DNA of 64,000 nt from Strigamia acuminata (Eukaryota; Arthropoda; Chilopoda; Geophilomorpha; Linotaeniidae): NCBI GenBank assembly GCA_949358305.1, contig OX442314.1, forward strand, positions 65,233,369 to 65,297,368, read 5' to 3'. Both the position numbers and the translations under genes were made by a program. Below the pieces are notes generated by a model. The model had not been told where the DNA came from. It saw only the letters and a list, made by a program, of their open reading frames with translations, and did no database searches. This document shows positions 28,401 to 39,500 of the stretch, piece after piece (position 1 is the stretch's first letter; the number at the start of each line of letters is the position of its first letter).

Positions 28401-29828
28401 AGAGCAGGCTCACATGACGAGAAGAAGCTAGATCACTCAAGGACCCCCCTGACCGCCGCTCTGAAAGGCGGGAAGGACGAGAAGAGGGAACTGGTTGGTC
28501 CACAATAGTTAGTAATTTATTCACAGCGTAAGAAATCTAAAAACGGAGGTTAATCGACCTCGAACCGGCGACTAAAAAACCAACACCACTAATAAGCTGT
28601 GAATGTGACGACGCTCCTGTCATTAAGCCTAAAAATTTCTTAAAAAGACTGCACGTAAAAGGGAAAAACCCCGGGAGATCAAAGAACTCAAGTCCAAAGA
28701 GCTAATAACGTGATAAATTGGCAAACTCGTTTAAAAAGGGGGTTGGCAAGGAAAACTTGTAAACAAATAGCCACACTTCTCACATACTAAACCAAAAATT
28801 CTCACCAAAAACGTGAGCAAGCAAAGAATAAAGCTATTAACAAGCACAGGCATAAATGCGATCAGAAAATTGGACTCCCTTTTTAAATCCAGACACCGCA
28901 AGCCAATAAATTCGTAAAAGCCATTCTTTGGCACTTAAACAAGGAACTGAGGACGATAACAACATAACCGTAAGCGAGGAGGGCAAAAGCTGAAGTAGGG
29001 AACTTAAAGGGCCCTTGCGGACAGCCTGACAAGATAAACTGTCGCCTCAAGGCGCGAACATGCTAAGAAAAACCAGGGAAAGCCGCGTAACTTCTTACGC
29101 ACGAGCTCAAACCAACACTTAAATATTTTAGAAAGCTAGCGCCCTTTAAAACCCAAACACTCACAATTTCCCCCAAAAACCTTAAATCTAACATTTGACA
29201 TAAAGAAAATAATCGACAAAAAAAAGCGAAATCTTCATTGCCGACTCTTGTACATTGCGTTGTGTTTAACTGGACTACGGGCGGCGTAACTGTCGCTTGA
29301 ATATCCGAAGCTCGCAAGTTGCGCTGCAGCTTGGCGGATCCATCTGGACACGTGACACGACAACACCCGACCGACGACAAGACGAAACCATTCTTGATTT
29401 GGAGGCACAACTGATCGACCGGTGGGCGCATTGAACAGTCCTATCATGTTGCACAAGTGGCGCTTCCTCCTTCTGCTTGGCGAGAGATCGTCGATCGATC
29501 CCGGAGTGGCCACCGGAAAAGGCAAACTCGAAAACAGCCAACTTGACTGGCGGCACCCAGGTACGAACTGCATGGACGGCGTCGGCGACCCACAGACTCG
29601 CACACAACTCACTGGATGCTCCCGAGACAAATATCGCCATCCTGTTGGGCGATTCTCGTCCCGTGTGATGACCACACACGCTACACCGGCTCTCGACGTG
29701 GTGGACGGCACAAAACTCAGGCAGACTTCAGGCCGCCTGCTCAGACAAATGGCGGCGATGGCGGCCATTTTTCTATACACACGTGTGAGGAATTTCGTTC
29801 GAAAATCCTGAGTCAACGGTACCAAAAA
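25423..29828. other. 4.4-kb noncoding interior of the LARD-like element
   Basis: The longest open frames wholly inside are about 100-150 codons on both strands, and none shows a recognisable domain. No tandem array and no homology to the Bel, copia or gypsy coding regions of this window was noticed. The base composition is visibly more GC-rich than that of the LTRs or satellite. Just inside the left LTR (25423-25458) lies gcgttgccggcc followed by a plus-strand purine run; on the minus strand this is the pyrimidine run plus GCCGGCAA end motif shared with Bel. Confidence 0.75.
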
Positions 29829-30026
29829 TGTTTCTAGCAGTGCTTTGTGGCCGTGTGGCACTCTAGAAGACAATCGGAAATGGTTATAACAAATAAACCT
29901 ACTTACTAAAACTTGTGATGAGCTCCAAAAAAGATGATGCAAAGCAGGAGAAATCCTGCTTGAAATCCCTGCAAAGTGGCCTAACAAGTGTCTGGAAGAA
30001 CTCACCACTAATGTGTTAAATAACAC
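29235..30026 (-). other. 263-codon ORF spanning the LTR/leader boundary of the LARD-like element
   Basis: The longest open frame in the noncoding element starts inside the LTR (198 bp from its inner end), crosses the primer-site region and runs 594 bp into the interior. It matches nothing I recognise and has mixed hydrophobic and R/S-rich composition. Its placement resembles the leader ORF of the Bel elements, which also starts in the LTR and reads into the leader. It may equally be chance openness; coding status is unproven. Confidence 0.2.
29807..29824 (-). promoter_or_regulatory. Candidate tRNA primer-binding site of the LARD-like element
   Basis: On the minus strand, 4 nt after the LTR end, the sequence reads TGGTACCGTTGACTCAGG, and further in it passes through ATTTTCGAAC, which resembles the complement of a tRNA T-loop. 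The TGG start and position fit a primer-binding site. I could not assign the tRNA with confidence; the CAGGATT...CGAAC part resembles serine or leucine type tRNAs. Confidence 0.45.
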
Positions 30027-30588
30027 ATGAACAAACCGAATTTATTGTAAAGTTAACATCTATCAAAATACACAGAAAAAGAGAGGAGAAAATTACATAT
30101 CTTAACCCTAGAAATCTACATAACAGTCACAGTGTAGTTGCTGCGCAACCTACAACAATTAGAGCAACGAGTGGCAACAATCATTCGCAAGAGGCGAATT
30201 GTCCCTCTAGTGACAAAATGATAAAGCATATACAAGAAAATACACAGTTTCAAGTATAAAATCATTACAAAAGGCACAAAACCGTAATACATTAAGACAA
30301 AGTGTTTCAAATAAACGAACTAACTTAGGAACTAACAGCAGCGACTCTTTGGACGAATCCAAGCAGTAAAACTCCAAAGAATCAAGGAAAAGATACAAGA
30401 TTACCTAAAAAAAGACAGCTTAAATCAGGTAAAACATAACTCCCACGTCACAAACTACACGAAATTCATTTAACATTTAGCCAAAACTTAAGCTGCACTC
30501 TTAACTAAACACAAACTTAAATAATTGATCAATTAAAGCAAATCCGCTATTGCGATAGCAAAAATCCATGTTGCGCGTGCTCGCAACA
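29829..30588 (-). repeat. LTR of the noncoding element (right copy)
   Basis: Second 760-bp LTR, followed directly by AAGT and in-phase satellite. Under the minus-strand reading this is the 5' LTR. No difference from the left copy was found by eye, implying very recent insertion or gene conversion. Confidence 0.93.
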
Positions 30589-33500
30589 AAGTCAACTGTG
30601 ATGAGATCAAAAGTCTATTCTCCCAAATCATTGGTTGGATGTTTCTAAAACTTACATTGGAGCCTTCTACTAAGGTTTAAACACTATTTCTGAACATTCA
30701 GAGACATTGGTGTTTGTGCTAAGTCAACTGTGATGAGATCAAAAGTCTATTCTCCCAAATCATTGGTTGGATGTCTCTAAAACTTACATTGGAGCCTTCT
30801 ACTAAGGTTTAAACACTATTTCTGAACATTCAGAGACATTGGTCTTGTGGTGTTTGTGCTAAGTCAACTGTGATGAGATCAAAAGTCTATTCTCCCAAAT
30901 CATTGGTTGGATGTTTCTAAAATTTACATTGGAGCCTTCTACTAAGGTTTAAACACTATTTCTGAACATTCAGAGACATTGGTCTTGTGGTGTTTGTGCT
31001 AAGTCAACTGTGATGAGATCAAAAGTCTATTCTCCTAAATCAATGGTTGAATGTTTCTAAAACTTACATTGGAGCCTTTTACTAAGGTTTAAACACTATT
31101 TCTGAACATTCAGAGACATTGGACTTGTGGTGTTTGTGCTAAGTCAACTGTGATGAGATCAAAAGTCTATTCTCCCAAATCATTGGTTGGATGTTTCTAA
31201 AACTTACATTGGAGCCTTCTACTAAGGTTTAAACACTATTTCTGAACATTCAGAGACATTGGACTTGTGGTGTTTGTGCTAAGTCAACTGTGATGAGATC
31301 AAAAGTCTATTCTCCCAAATCATTGGTTGGATGTTTCTAAAACTTACATTGGAGCCTTCTACTAAGGTTTAAACACTATTTCTGAACATTCAGAGACATT
31401 GGTGTTTGTGCTAAGTCAACTGCGATCTGAAATGAGCTCAAAATTTTTTTTTCAAAATTTATTGCTTGGGTGTTGCTAAAACTTACATCTACAAAGGTTT
31501 AAACACTATTTATAAACATTCAGACACATTGGACTTGTGGTGTTTGTGCTAAGTCAACTGTGATGAGATCAAAAGTCTATTCTCCCAAATCATTGGTTGG
31601 ATGTTTCTAAAACTTACATTAGAGCCTTCTACTAAGGTTTAAACACTATTTCTGAACATTCAGAGACATTGGACTTGTGGTGTTTGTGCTAAGTCAACTG
31701 TGATGAGATCAAAAGTCTATTCTCCCAAATCATTGGTTGGATGTTTCTAAAACTTACATTGGAGCCTTCTACTAAGGTTTAAACACTATTTCTGAACATT
31801 CAGAGACATTGGTGTTTGTGCTAAGTCAACTGTGATGAGATCAAAAGTCTATTCTCCCAAATCATTGGTTGGATGTTTCTAAAACTTACATTGGAGCCTT
31901 CTACTAAGGTTTAAACACTATTTCTGAACATTCAGAGACATTGGACTTGTGGTGTTTGTGCTAAGTCAACTGTGATTAGATCAAAAGTCTATTCTCCCAA
32001 ATCATTGGTTGGATGTCTCTAAAACTTACATTGGAGCCTTCTACTAAGGTTTAAACACTATTTCTGAACATTCAGAGACATTGGTCTTGTGGTGTTTGTG
32101 CTAAGTCAACTGTGATGAGATCAAAAGTCTATTCTCCCAAATCATTGGTTGGATGTTTCTAAAATTTACATTGGAGCCTTCTACTAAGGTTTAAACACTA
32201 TTTCTGAACATTCAGAGACATTGGTCTTGTGGTGTTTGTGCTAAGTCAACTGTGATGAGATCAAAAGTCTATTCTCCTAAATCAATGGTTGAATGTTTCT
32301 AAAACTTACATTGGAGCCTTCTACTAAGGTTTAAACACTATTTCTGAACATTCAGAGACATTGGACTTGTGGTGTTTGTGCTAAGTCAACTGTAATGAGA
32401 TCAAAAGTCTATTCTCCCAAATCATTGGTTGGATGTTTCTAAAACTTACATTGGAGCCTTCTACTAAGGTTTAAACACTGTTTCTGAACATTCAGAGACA
32501 TTGGACTTGTGGTGTTTGTGCTAAGTCAACTGTGATGAGATCAAAAGTCTATTCTCCCAAATCATTGGTTGGATGTTTCTAAAACTTACATTGGAGCCTT
32601 CTACTAAGGTTTAAACACTATTTCTGAACATTCAGAGACATTGGACTTGTGGTGTTTGTGCTAAGTCAACTGTGATGAGATCAAAAGTCTATTCTCCCAA
32701 ATCATTGGTTGGATGTTTCTAAAACTTACATTGGAGCCTTCTACTAAGGTTTAAACACTATTTCTGAACATTCAGAGACATTGGTGTTTGTGCTAAGTCA
32801 ACTGTGATGAGATCAAAAGTCTATTCTCCCAAATCATTGGTTGGATGTTTCTAAAACTTACATTGGAGCCTTCTACTAAGGTTTAAACACTATTTCTGAA
32901 CATTCAGAGACATTGGACTTGTGGTGTTTGTGCTAAGTCAACTGTGATTAGATCAAAAGTCTATTCTCCCAAATCATTGGTTGGATGTCTCTAAAACTTA
33001 CATTGGAGCCTTCTACTAAGGTTTAAACACTATTTCTGAACATTCAGAGACATTGGTCTTGTGGTGTTTGTGCTAAGTCAACTGTGATGAGATCAAAAGT
33101 CTATTCTCCCAAATCATTGGTTGGATGTTTCTAAAATTTACATTGGAGCCTTCTACTAAGGTTTAAACACTATTTCTGAACATTCAGAGACATTGGTCTT
33201 GTGGTGTTTGTGCTAAGTCAACTGTGATGAGATCAAAAGTCTATTCTCCTAAATCAATGGTTGAATGTTTCTAAAACTTACATTGGAGCCTTCTACTAAG
33301 GTTTAAACACTATTTCTGAACATTCAGAGACATTGGACTTGTGGTGTTTGTGCTAAGTCAACTGTGATGAGATCAAAAGTCTATTCTCCCAAATCATTGG
33401 TTGGATGTTTCTAAAACTTACATTGGAGCCTTCTACTAAGGTTTAAACACTATTTCTGAACATTCAGAGACATTGGACTTGTGGTGTTTGTGCTAAGTCA

Positions 33501-34040
33501 ACTGTGATGAGATCAAAAGTCTATTCTCCCAAATCATTGGTTGGATGTTTCTAAAACTTACATTGGAGCCTTCTACTAAGGTTTAAACACTATTTCTGAA
33601 CATTCAGAGACATTGGTGTTTGTGCTAAGTCAACTGCGATCTGAAATGAGCTCAAAATTTTTTTTTCAAAATTTATTGCTTGGGTGTTGCTAAAACTTAC
33701 ATCTACAAAGGTTTAAACACTATTTATAAACATTCAGACACATTGGACTTGTGGTGTTTGTGCTAAGTCAACTGTGATGAGATCAAAAGTCTATTCTCCC
33801 AAATCATTGGTTGGATGTTTCTAAAACTTACATTAGAGCCTTCTACTAAGGTTTAAACACTATTTCTGAACATTCAGAGACATTGGACTTGTGGTGTTTG
33901 TGCTAAGTCAACTGTGATGAGATCAAAAGTCTATTCTCCCAAATCATTGGTTGGATGTTTCTAAAACTTACATTGGAGCCTTCTACTAAGGTTTAAACAC
34001 TATTTCTGAACATTCAGAGACATTGGTGTTTGTGCTAAGT
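30589..34040. repeat. 140-bp complex satellite array, part 2
   Basis: This stretch continues the interrupted monomer at aagtcaactg and runs about 25 monomers. It contains type-II T-rich monomers (A4T9 tract at 31440 and 33654), 132-bp deletion monomers and the ctaaaatttac and aatcaatgg variants. A rare single-base variant (cactgtttctg near 32478) is seen. It ends at ...tgtgctaagt, where Bel copy 1 begins. Confidence 0.97.
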
Positions 34041-35416
34041 TGTTGCAAACAACGTGGAAATATTTTAGAAATTGCATTTATTACTGTGTTTTATGTCATA
34101 ATAAATATTCATAGTGTAATTGAGTTTTTGCCTAATATTTTCATTTATTGCATTTCAGGTTTTTATCTTATTAAACCATTTTCTAGTGTTTTCAGTATTT
34201 TTAGTGTCTTTTGTGTTGATATTACATTTTAATTTACTGTTATTTCAAGTGTTATTGAAGTTTTGTGTCATTTCTCATTGATTTCTTATGCATTTTCATG
34301 ATTTTCGGCAATTTTAGGTACATTCGTCGAAGTGCAGTTCAGTTACGCTACACGCGTGACGTCATTTTTCCATTACTAGTCGCGTTTCGTTAGAACTTCT
34401 AACGTTTCGTTTTATACTTTCCGAGTTGTTAAGAATTCTATTCACAATTGATTTCTACTAATTAAAGTCTGCTCTTTCGACTGGTGTGCTTTATTATTGC
34501 CCAAGTGTTTTCGTTTCGTCAGTACGAACGTTCGTTGTCGGCCACCGCATGGGCGCGGCCGATAGTGTTCGGTTCGTGCGGCTTACGATCTATTTCAAAG
34601 TGTTGTGTTGAATAAATACTGTGATTTTGTGCAGGAAATAACATTTCCTAATTTTATTTAACATTCCTATGTGGTTTTTATTAACATTCTGTGTATCTAA
34701 TTTCAAATGTACTGGTTTTACCGCCAACATGACGTTCGAGGCCGCCATGTTGGAATTTATCGGTAATTCGTTTTTATTTCAATTTGTTTGCGATGTATAT
34801 TGATTGAATTGATTATACTATTTCATTACGATGTTTTTTAACCTGAATTCTTATGTTATTTTGTGTTTTAAAGCCATTTTAAATTCAAATCTTACGGTTT
34901 CGTCATCATACTTGTCTGTGATTGGCTATCGCGATCGTCTGCTACACGATCATTGTTTTGTGCTTCGTTTTCATTGTTTTACTTATTGAATCGAATTGTT
35001 ATGATTAGCTTTTTTATTCACTGCATTCTTGCGGTCATTTTGATATATTACAAACTGTAATCCGTGCTAATTTCACAATTTGTCAACTTTGCCTGTATTT
35101 CGTTTTCCTCCGTTGCCATGTCAACGGAGAATTTTGTATCTGTATTTCGCCGCTAATCTGTTCGGCGCGTGCCGTTATCGGTATTGCGCATGTGCGGCTC
35201 CCTTGAGGGCCAATTGTATTCGTGTATTTTATTCAGTTATCATCTAACCGTTCATTAAAGAAGTTGTTGAATTTTAGCTCGTGTTTAATATTATTTCCGC
35301 CATCTTTTTTCCAATGTGTCGGGAGTAGTTAATCTTTTTTTCCCGCTGGCTTATGGATAAACAAGCACTCGGATACCTTTCAACAGTGCTCTCGATTGCT
35401 GTCTCCTCATGCAACA
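34041..35416 (+). repeat. 5' LTR of Bel copy 1
   Basis: 1376 bp, starting TGTTGCAAACAACG and ending ATGCAACA, so the terminal hexamers TGTTGC/GCAACA are inverted repeats. The LTR end is set by this match and by the TGG two bases further on, not by the shorter shared length with the truncated 3' copy. A poly(A) signal AATAAA lies at 34611-34616. No clear TATA box was identified. Confidence 0.88.
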
Positions 35417-35417
35417 A

Positions 35418-35435
35418 TGGATTCGGGAGTGATTA
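35418..35435 (+). promoter_or_regulatory. Candidate primer-binding site of Bel copy 1
   Basis: TGGATTCGGGAGTGATTA starts 2 nt after the LTR end, and the same sequence sits at the same place in copy 2 (59730). Position and the TGG start fit a tRNA primer site; the tRNA was not identified. Confidence 0.5.
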
Positions 35436-36133
35436 TTGTGGTTTCCAGCGCGGTTTCTGTACGTACTTTGCTATACGATCATCAAATCATAGTGGCGGGA
35501 ATTTCAAACCGCAAATGCCCATTTCTTCTATATTCGTGTTGACCGACCGCAACATCGAATATCTAGTTTTGGTGCCGTGACCAGGATAGCCGTTGCATTC
35601 TTTCTGTGTTTTCGTCGTGACGTCAGTGCAACGTCCGATCGTGCGTTTGGTGCGATCAACGGAATAAATTACGTTCGCGATTCGTCGTCTGCTACAAGTA
35701 GTGTCAACGTTCAACGTGACTTCAGCCACAACGAGGACAGGTACGGCGTCGAATTTGAACAATCGTGTGCAAGCAACGGGATCTTCCGGTCGCCATATTT
35801 GGATACACAACGCGCTGCGCTGGGAAGACGATTTGCCCCTGGATTATTTGCATTTTCTTGTTTTTGGAGTTCTGTGTTTTCATTTTGGGGATTTTTATTG
35901 CATGAGGGTATTGTTTTGGGTATTCCATTGGTGTTTTTGTTGTTTCATTTGCTAGTTTTGGGGAAAATTTTAGTAAAAGTGTTTTCATATCAAATTTTGA
36001 AGTGTTTTTTCATTGCATGCTTAGTTCTCCATTATAACCGCCATAAGCGGGGGAGATTAGATTTATTTCGAGTAAAACTGACTAGTTTCAAGTTGAATGA
36101 GCTGTCAGTAGAGTCAAAATTTAATGTTAAGAG

Positions 36134-36235
36134 TTATTGGCGTGTTTTGTTGCAAAACGAACCGTCAATTGTTTTCAAAAGAGTTTATTGGCGTGCTTTG
36201 TTGCAAAACAAACCGTCAATTATTTTCAAACTGTG
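36134..36235 (+). repeat. 51-bp tandem duplication in the Bel leader
   Basis: Two units of 51 bp (starting 36134 and 36185, each beginning ttattggcgtg) encode two copies of a 17-residue unit, YWR-V/A-LLQN-E/K-PSI-V/I-FK, in the leader ORF frame. The 51-bp period keeps the reading frame. The same duplication is in copy 2. Confidence 0.85.
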
Positions 36236-36340
36236 CAGGGTAATTGTGTCACGTTTTATTTACGTACACAAAAACCGCTCAAATTTTTGGTCATCCTCGA
36301 TTGGCCAAACATTTGATATTCTAAAATTCTCACGTGTCAC

Positions 36341-36480
36341 CAAAAACCGTGAAAATTGAGTGCTTTTTGGGGGATAAAATAAAAAAAGTTTATTCTCTTT
36401 AAAGTTAAAACAAAAACCGTGAAAATTGAGAAATTTTTGGGGGATAAAATTACAAGGTTTATTCTCTTAAAAATTAAAAC
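36341..36480 (+). repeat. 70-bp tandem duplication in the Bel leader
   Basis: Two 70-bp units start at 36341 and 36411, each opening caaaaaccgtgaaaattgag and containing tgggggataaaat and tttattctctt. In copy 2 the spacing is 69 bp (60654 and 60723). They lie after the leader ORF and before gag, so they may be RNA structural or packaging signals; that is inference. Confidence 0.85.
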
Positions 36481-36512
36481 AAAGTTGAATTGTCATGCCC
36501 GTTTTTATTTGT

Positions 36513-36531
36513 TCTTTCCAAATTTCACAGC
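36513..36531 (+). promoter_or_regulatory. Possible 3' splice site in the Bel leader
   Basis: A pyrimidine-rich run (tttttatttgttctttcc upstream) ends in aaatttcacag, 29 nt before the gag ATG, and is kept in copy 2. It fits a splice acceptor. Donor candidates such as gacaggtacgg near 35735 or gtgcagggtaat near 36230 exist. A leader intron is speculative. Confidence 0.3.
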
Positions 36532-36560
36532 CGAATTTTTTGTGAGAGAGGACAGAGAAA

Positions 36561-39500
36561 ATGGCGGAACCTACAATGAGAGATCTTCTAACTGAGGATC
36601 AAATCGAAGTGCAACAACAACGTTGGGAGTCGCAAGTCACTGCAATGAATCATTTGTTGTCTATATCGGAGAAGACAGCAGATCCAGGTGAACTGGAAGC
36701 GCTGGTGCAAACTGCGACCCCGAAAGAAACGAGAATAGTCGGTGCGCTGAATGATCTACAGGAATATTCGGACCACGGCTATTATCTAGAATGCATTGAC
36801 AAGCTTGAGACTATGCAAGCAAGAGTGGATCTTCTTCGCACGAGATACGAAATTTCAAAGCGATCACTTCCAACTTTGGGAGGAAGATTAAATACGTCGA
36901 CAAGCTCAAACCAGAATACAACCTTGAACGCGACAGCAACGTTTAGAAAAAATTCGAAGCTGCCCAAACTGGATTCCGTAAAATTCGACGGAGATATTTT
37001 GAAGTACAGAACATTCAAAAGCAACTTCGAGACCTCCGTACACAAGGATCCAGACCTGAGTAACATTGAAAAACTCCAGTATCTACAAACTATGTGTACT
37101 GGAGAAGCGGCAATTCTCATCTCAACCTTTCCCCTGATCGAGGAATCCTATGACCTTGCAAGGGAAGAACTCGAAAGACATTTTGGTGATGAGGATGCCC
37201 AACAAACTGCGTTAATAAAATCAATTCGAGAATTAAAAGCTGTTTCAAGTGTATATCCAACTAAAGCGATAAAAACAAATTTGACAAAGATTTCTGCGAC
37301 TATTAGACTTCTCGAGCAACTAAAAATTCCTATTCAGACTTCCGGAGCTTTCTTATTGCCCGACATAATTAGCAAGTTTCCAACTTCAATGGCATTAAGA
37401 TTTTACCAAGTTCACGGAATTCAAAATAAGAACATTGTTACGTTGCTCAATTTCTTTGTGAATGAAGTTGCGATGGCCGAACGAACTGAAAACGTCTCGG
37501 AAAAATCGAAAAAAGACAAGAATGAAAAATCGGACGTAGAGAAAACGAAAGTGAAAGGTTCAATGACCACGTGCGCAACTACTCAAGACGCCAAGCAGTC
37601 TACTAGTGCAAAAACGAAGAGTGAACCGAAATCTGAAAGCAAGAATACGCCTTTCAAGACAAACAAGTGCATTTTTTGTGAAGATGAACATTTAAACGGC
37701 GCTTGTAAAAAGGATTTCGAAATTAACGCGAAAATCGAAATAGTTAAGAAAAACCGACTGTGTTTTAATTGTTTCAGAACTGGGCATAGAGTGGGAGACT
37801 GCAAGGTCAAATTTTCTTGTAAACATTGTGGTGGGCGACACCATTCCACAATATGCAAAAAATCCGAGGTGAAGAATTCAACGAACGCTGCGGAGAAGCC
37901 GAAGGAGCCACAAGTAACAACACATGTTTCCTGCGCAATCTCGACGACTCTACAACTAATGATATTCACCGCGGACCTCAAGACCAAATCAGGAGGAACT
38001 CACAGCATTCGTGGAATGATCGACCCGGGAAGCCATCGATCGTTCATCACAAAAGAATTTGTTGATAGACTGAAACTTAAAAAGTGCGGCAGTGTTTCTG
38101 CCACCACACAACGTTTTAATGATTCGTCTCTAGCAGCCACGGACTACGATGTGTTCAATGTCACACTACAGAGTAAAAATGACACTCAAGAATTGAAACT
38201 TTCCATGCTTTCTGTGGAAGATTTGCCACGAGTGCAGGGCATTCTGAACTCATCAATGATTGACAAAGTGAAGAAACTAAATCTCGAACTTGCTGAAGAC
38301 CTACCAGCTAAGACTGCTCAAATTGATGTGCTTTTAGGAGTCGACGTGTGGTGGAAGGTCGTTAAGGATGGCAAGAAAAAAGTAAACGCCGACCTTGGAC
38401 TAATCAACACAATTTTTGGATGGGTCTTGGCTGGAGCTGCTGGAAACACCAATTTGTTTGAGGATGAGGAGGGAATGACAACATGTTGTAATACATGCGA
38501 CTTAGACATCCAAGAAAAATTGGACAAACTGTGGAACTTGGAGGCAATCGGAATAAATGCGGGAGAAAAAGAATCCGACTTTATTCGCGATCGATTCGAA
38601 TCAACTACGAAGCGTCTAGACGATGGACGTTATGAAGTCATGCTGCCATTCAATGGACAGGAAGTCGACTTGGAATCCAATTGGGAGTTGGCCATGAACC
38701 AACTGGCTAACACGCTCAAAAGAATAGATGCCAACGAGGATTACAAAAAACGTTACGACGAGTCCATGTGGCAGTATATTCAAGAAAATCACGCGGAGGA
38801 AGTCCCAAAAGAGGAGCGTTTTCTGAAGAAAGGAACCTACAATATACCTCACCACCCTGTAATCAAGGAGGATCGAGACACGACGAAATTTCGAGTAGTG
38901 TTCAACGCGTCTTCATCCAAAAAAGGAAAGCGTTCCCTTAATGACTGTCTCTTTCCGGGACCTTCCCTCAACCCAGACTTAATTCTCGTTATTGTGAGAT
39001 TCCGTCTCTATTGTATTCCAATAATAGCAGACATTAAGCAAGCGTTTCTCCAAGTTATGATCAACCCAACTCAAACAAACTTTTTACGTTTTTTGTGGGT
39101 CGCTCGTGACTATTTCAAAGAGCCATACTCATGGCAAAATTTGTGGAATAATCTAATGGTTCTGCGAATGATTGTCGTGCCATTTGGTGTCATTTCTTCT
39201 CCATTCCTCTTGTGTGCGACGATTAGGAAACAAGCGAAACAATTTGAAGAAACTCATGCAAAAGAAGTCGACGCACTCGATGATGGAATCTTCATGGATG
39301 ATTTGACGTCAGGAGGAGATTTTACAGCCGACACAACATCACATTGCGAGAAACTGAAAATGATATTAGACGACGGAAAGCTTCCCCTCGTGAAGTGGGC
39401 GACCTCAAGCAAGGACGTCTTCAACAATTTGAAAAAAGAAGGTTTTCATATGAGAGGAGAGGAGTTTTCAGACTTAGGAATTATAAAAATGCTTGGAATA

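Larger units (their letters stand above)
24663..30588 (-). mobile_element. Noncoding LTR retrotransposon derivative (LARD-like), probably Bel/Pao-related
   Basis: Two 760-bp direct repeats (offset 5166) begin TG and end CA and flank a 4406-bp interior. The element is bounded by the 4-bp duplication AAGT (24659-24662 and 30589-30592), and the satellite monomer is otherwise uninterrupted, so this is a simple integration event. The interior has no long ORF and no recognisable gag, RT or integrase motif on either strand. Read on the minus strand, the element starts TGTTGCG and its 3' LTR is preceded by a pyrimidine-rich run plus GCCGGCAA, as in the Bel elements of this window, and a TGG-starting primer-site candidate lies 4 nt inside its 5' LTR. 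Strand is inferred from these signs. With LTRs that look identical, insertion was recent and must have used proteins supplied in trans. Confidence 0.85.
35353..36359 (+). pseudogene. Leader ORF of Bel copy 1, split by a 1-nt difference
   Basis: Copy 2 has one 335-codon ORF here (59665-60672). In copy 1 the same ORF starts at 35353 inside the LTR and stops at 35580, and the downstream part continues in another frame (35577-36359, 260 codons). The cause is one base: tttggtgccg here against tttggtagccg in copy 2. The downstream part has a long hydrophobic stretch (aromatic and leucine-rich, one or two possible membrane segments) followed by a basic region with a duplicated 17-residue unit. Function is unknown and no family is recognised. 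It lies upstream of gag, so it is not placed like an envelope gene. Confidence 0.4.

Noticed and set aside
25871-28934. Many 60-150 codon open frames on both strands inside the noncoding element
   Set aside because: They overlap each other, show no recognisable domain, and are of the length expected by chance in this composition.
35386-35393. Bel LTR end at TTTCAACA (35385) or at the divergence point 35393
   Set aside because: Copy 2 and the TGTTGC/GCAACA terminal symmetry place the end at 35416; the shorter match is due to the copia insertion truncating the 3' LTR.
35577-36359. Envelope-like gene in Bel because of the hydrophobic segment
   Set aside because: It lies upstream of gag and starts in the LTR; envelope genes of Bel or gypsy elements follow pol, and no signal peptide or cleavage motif was seen.
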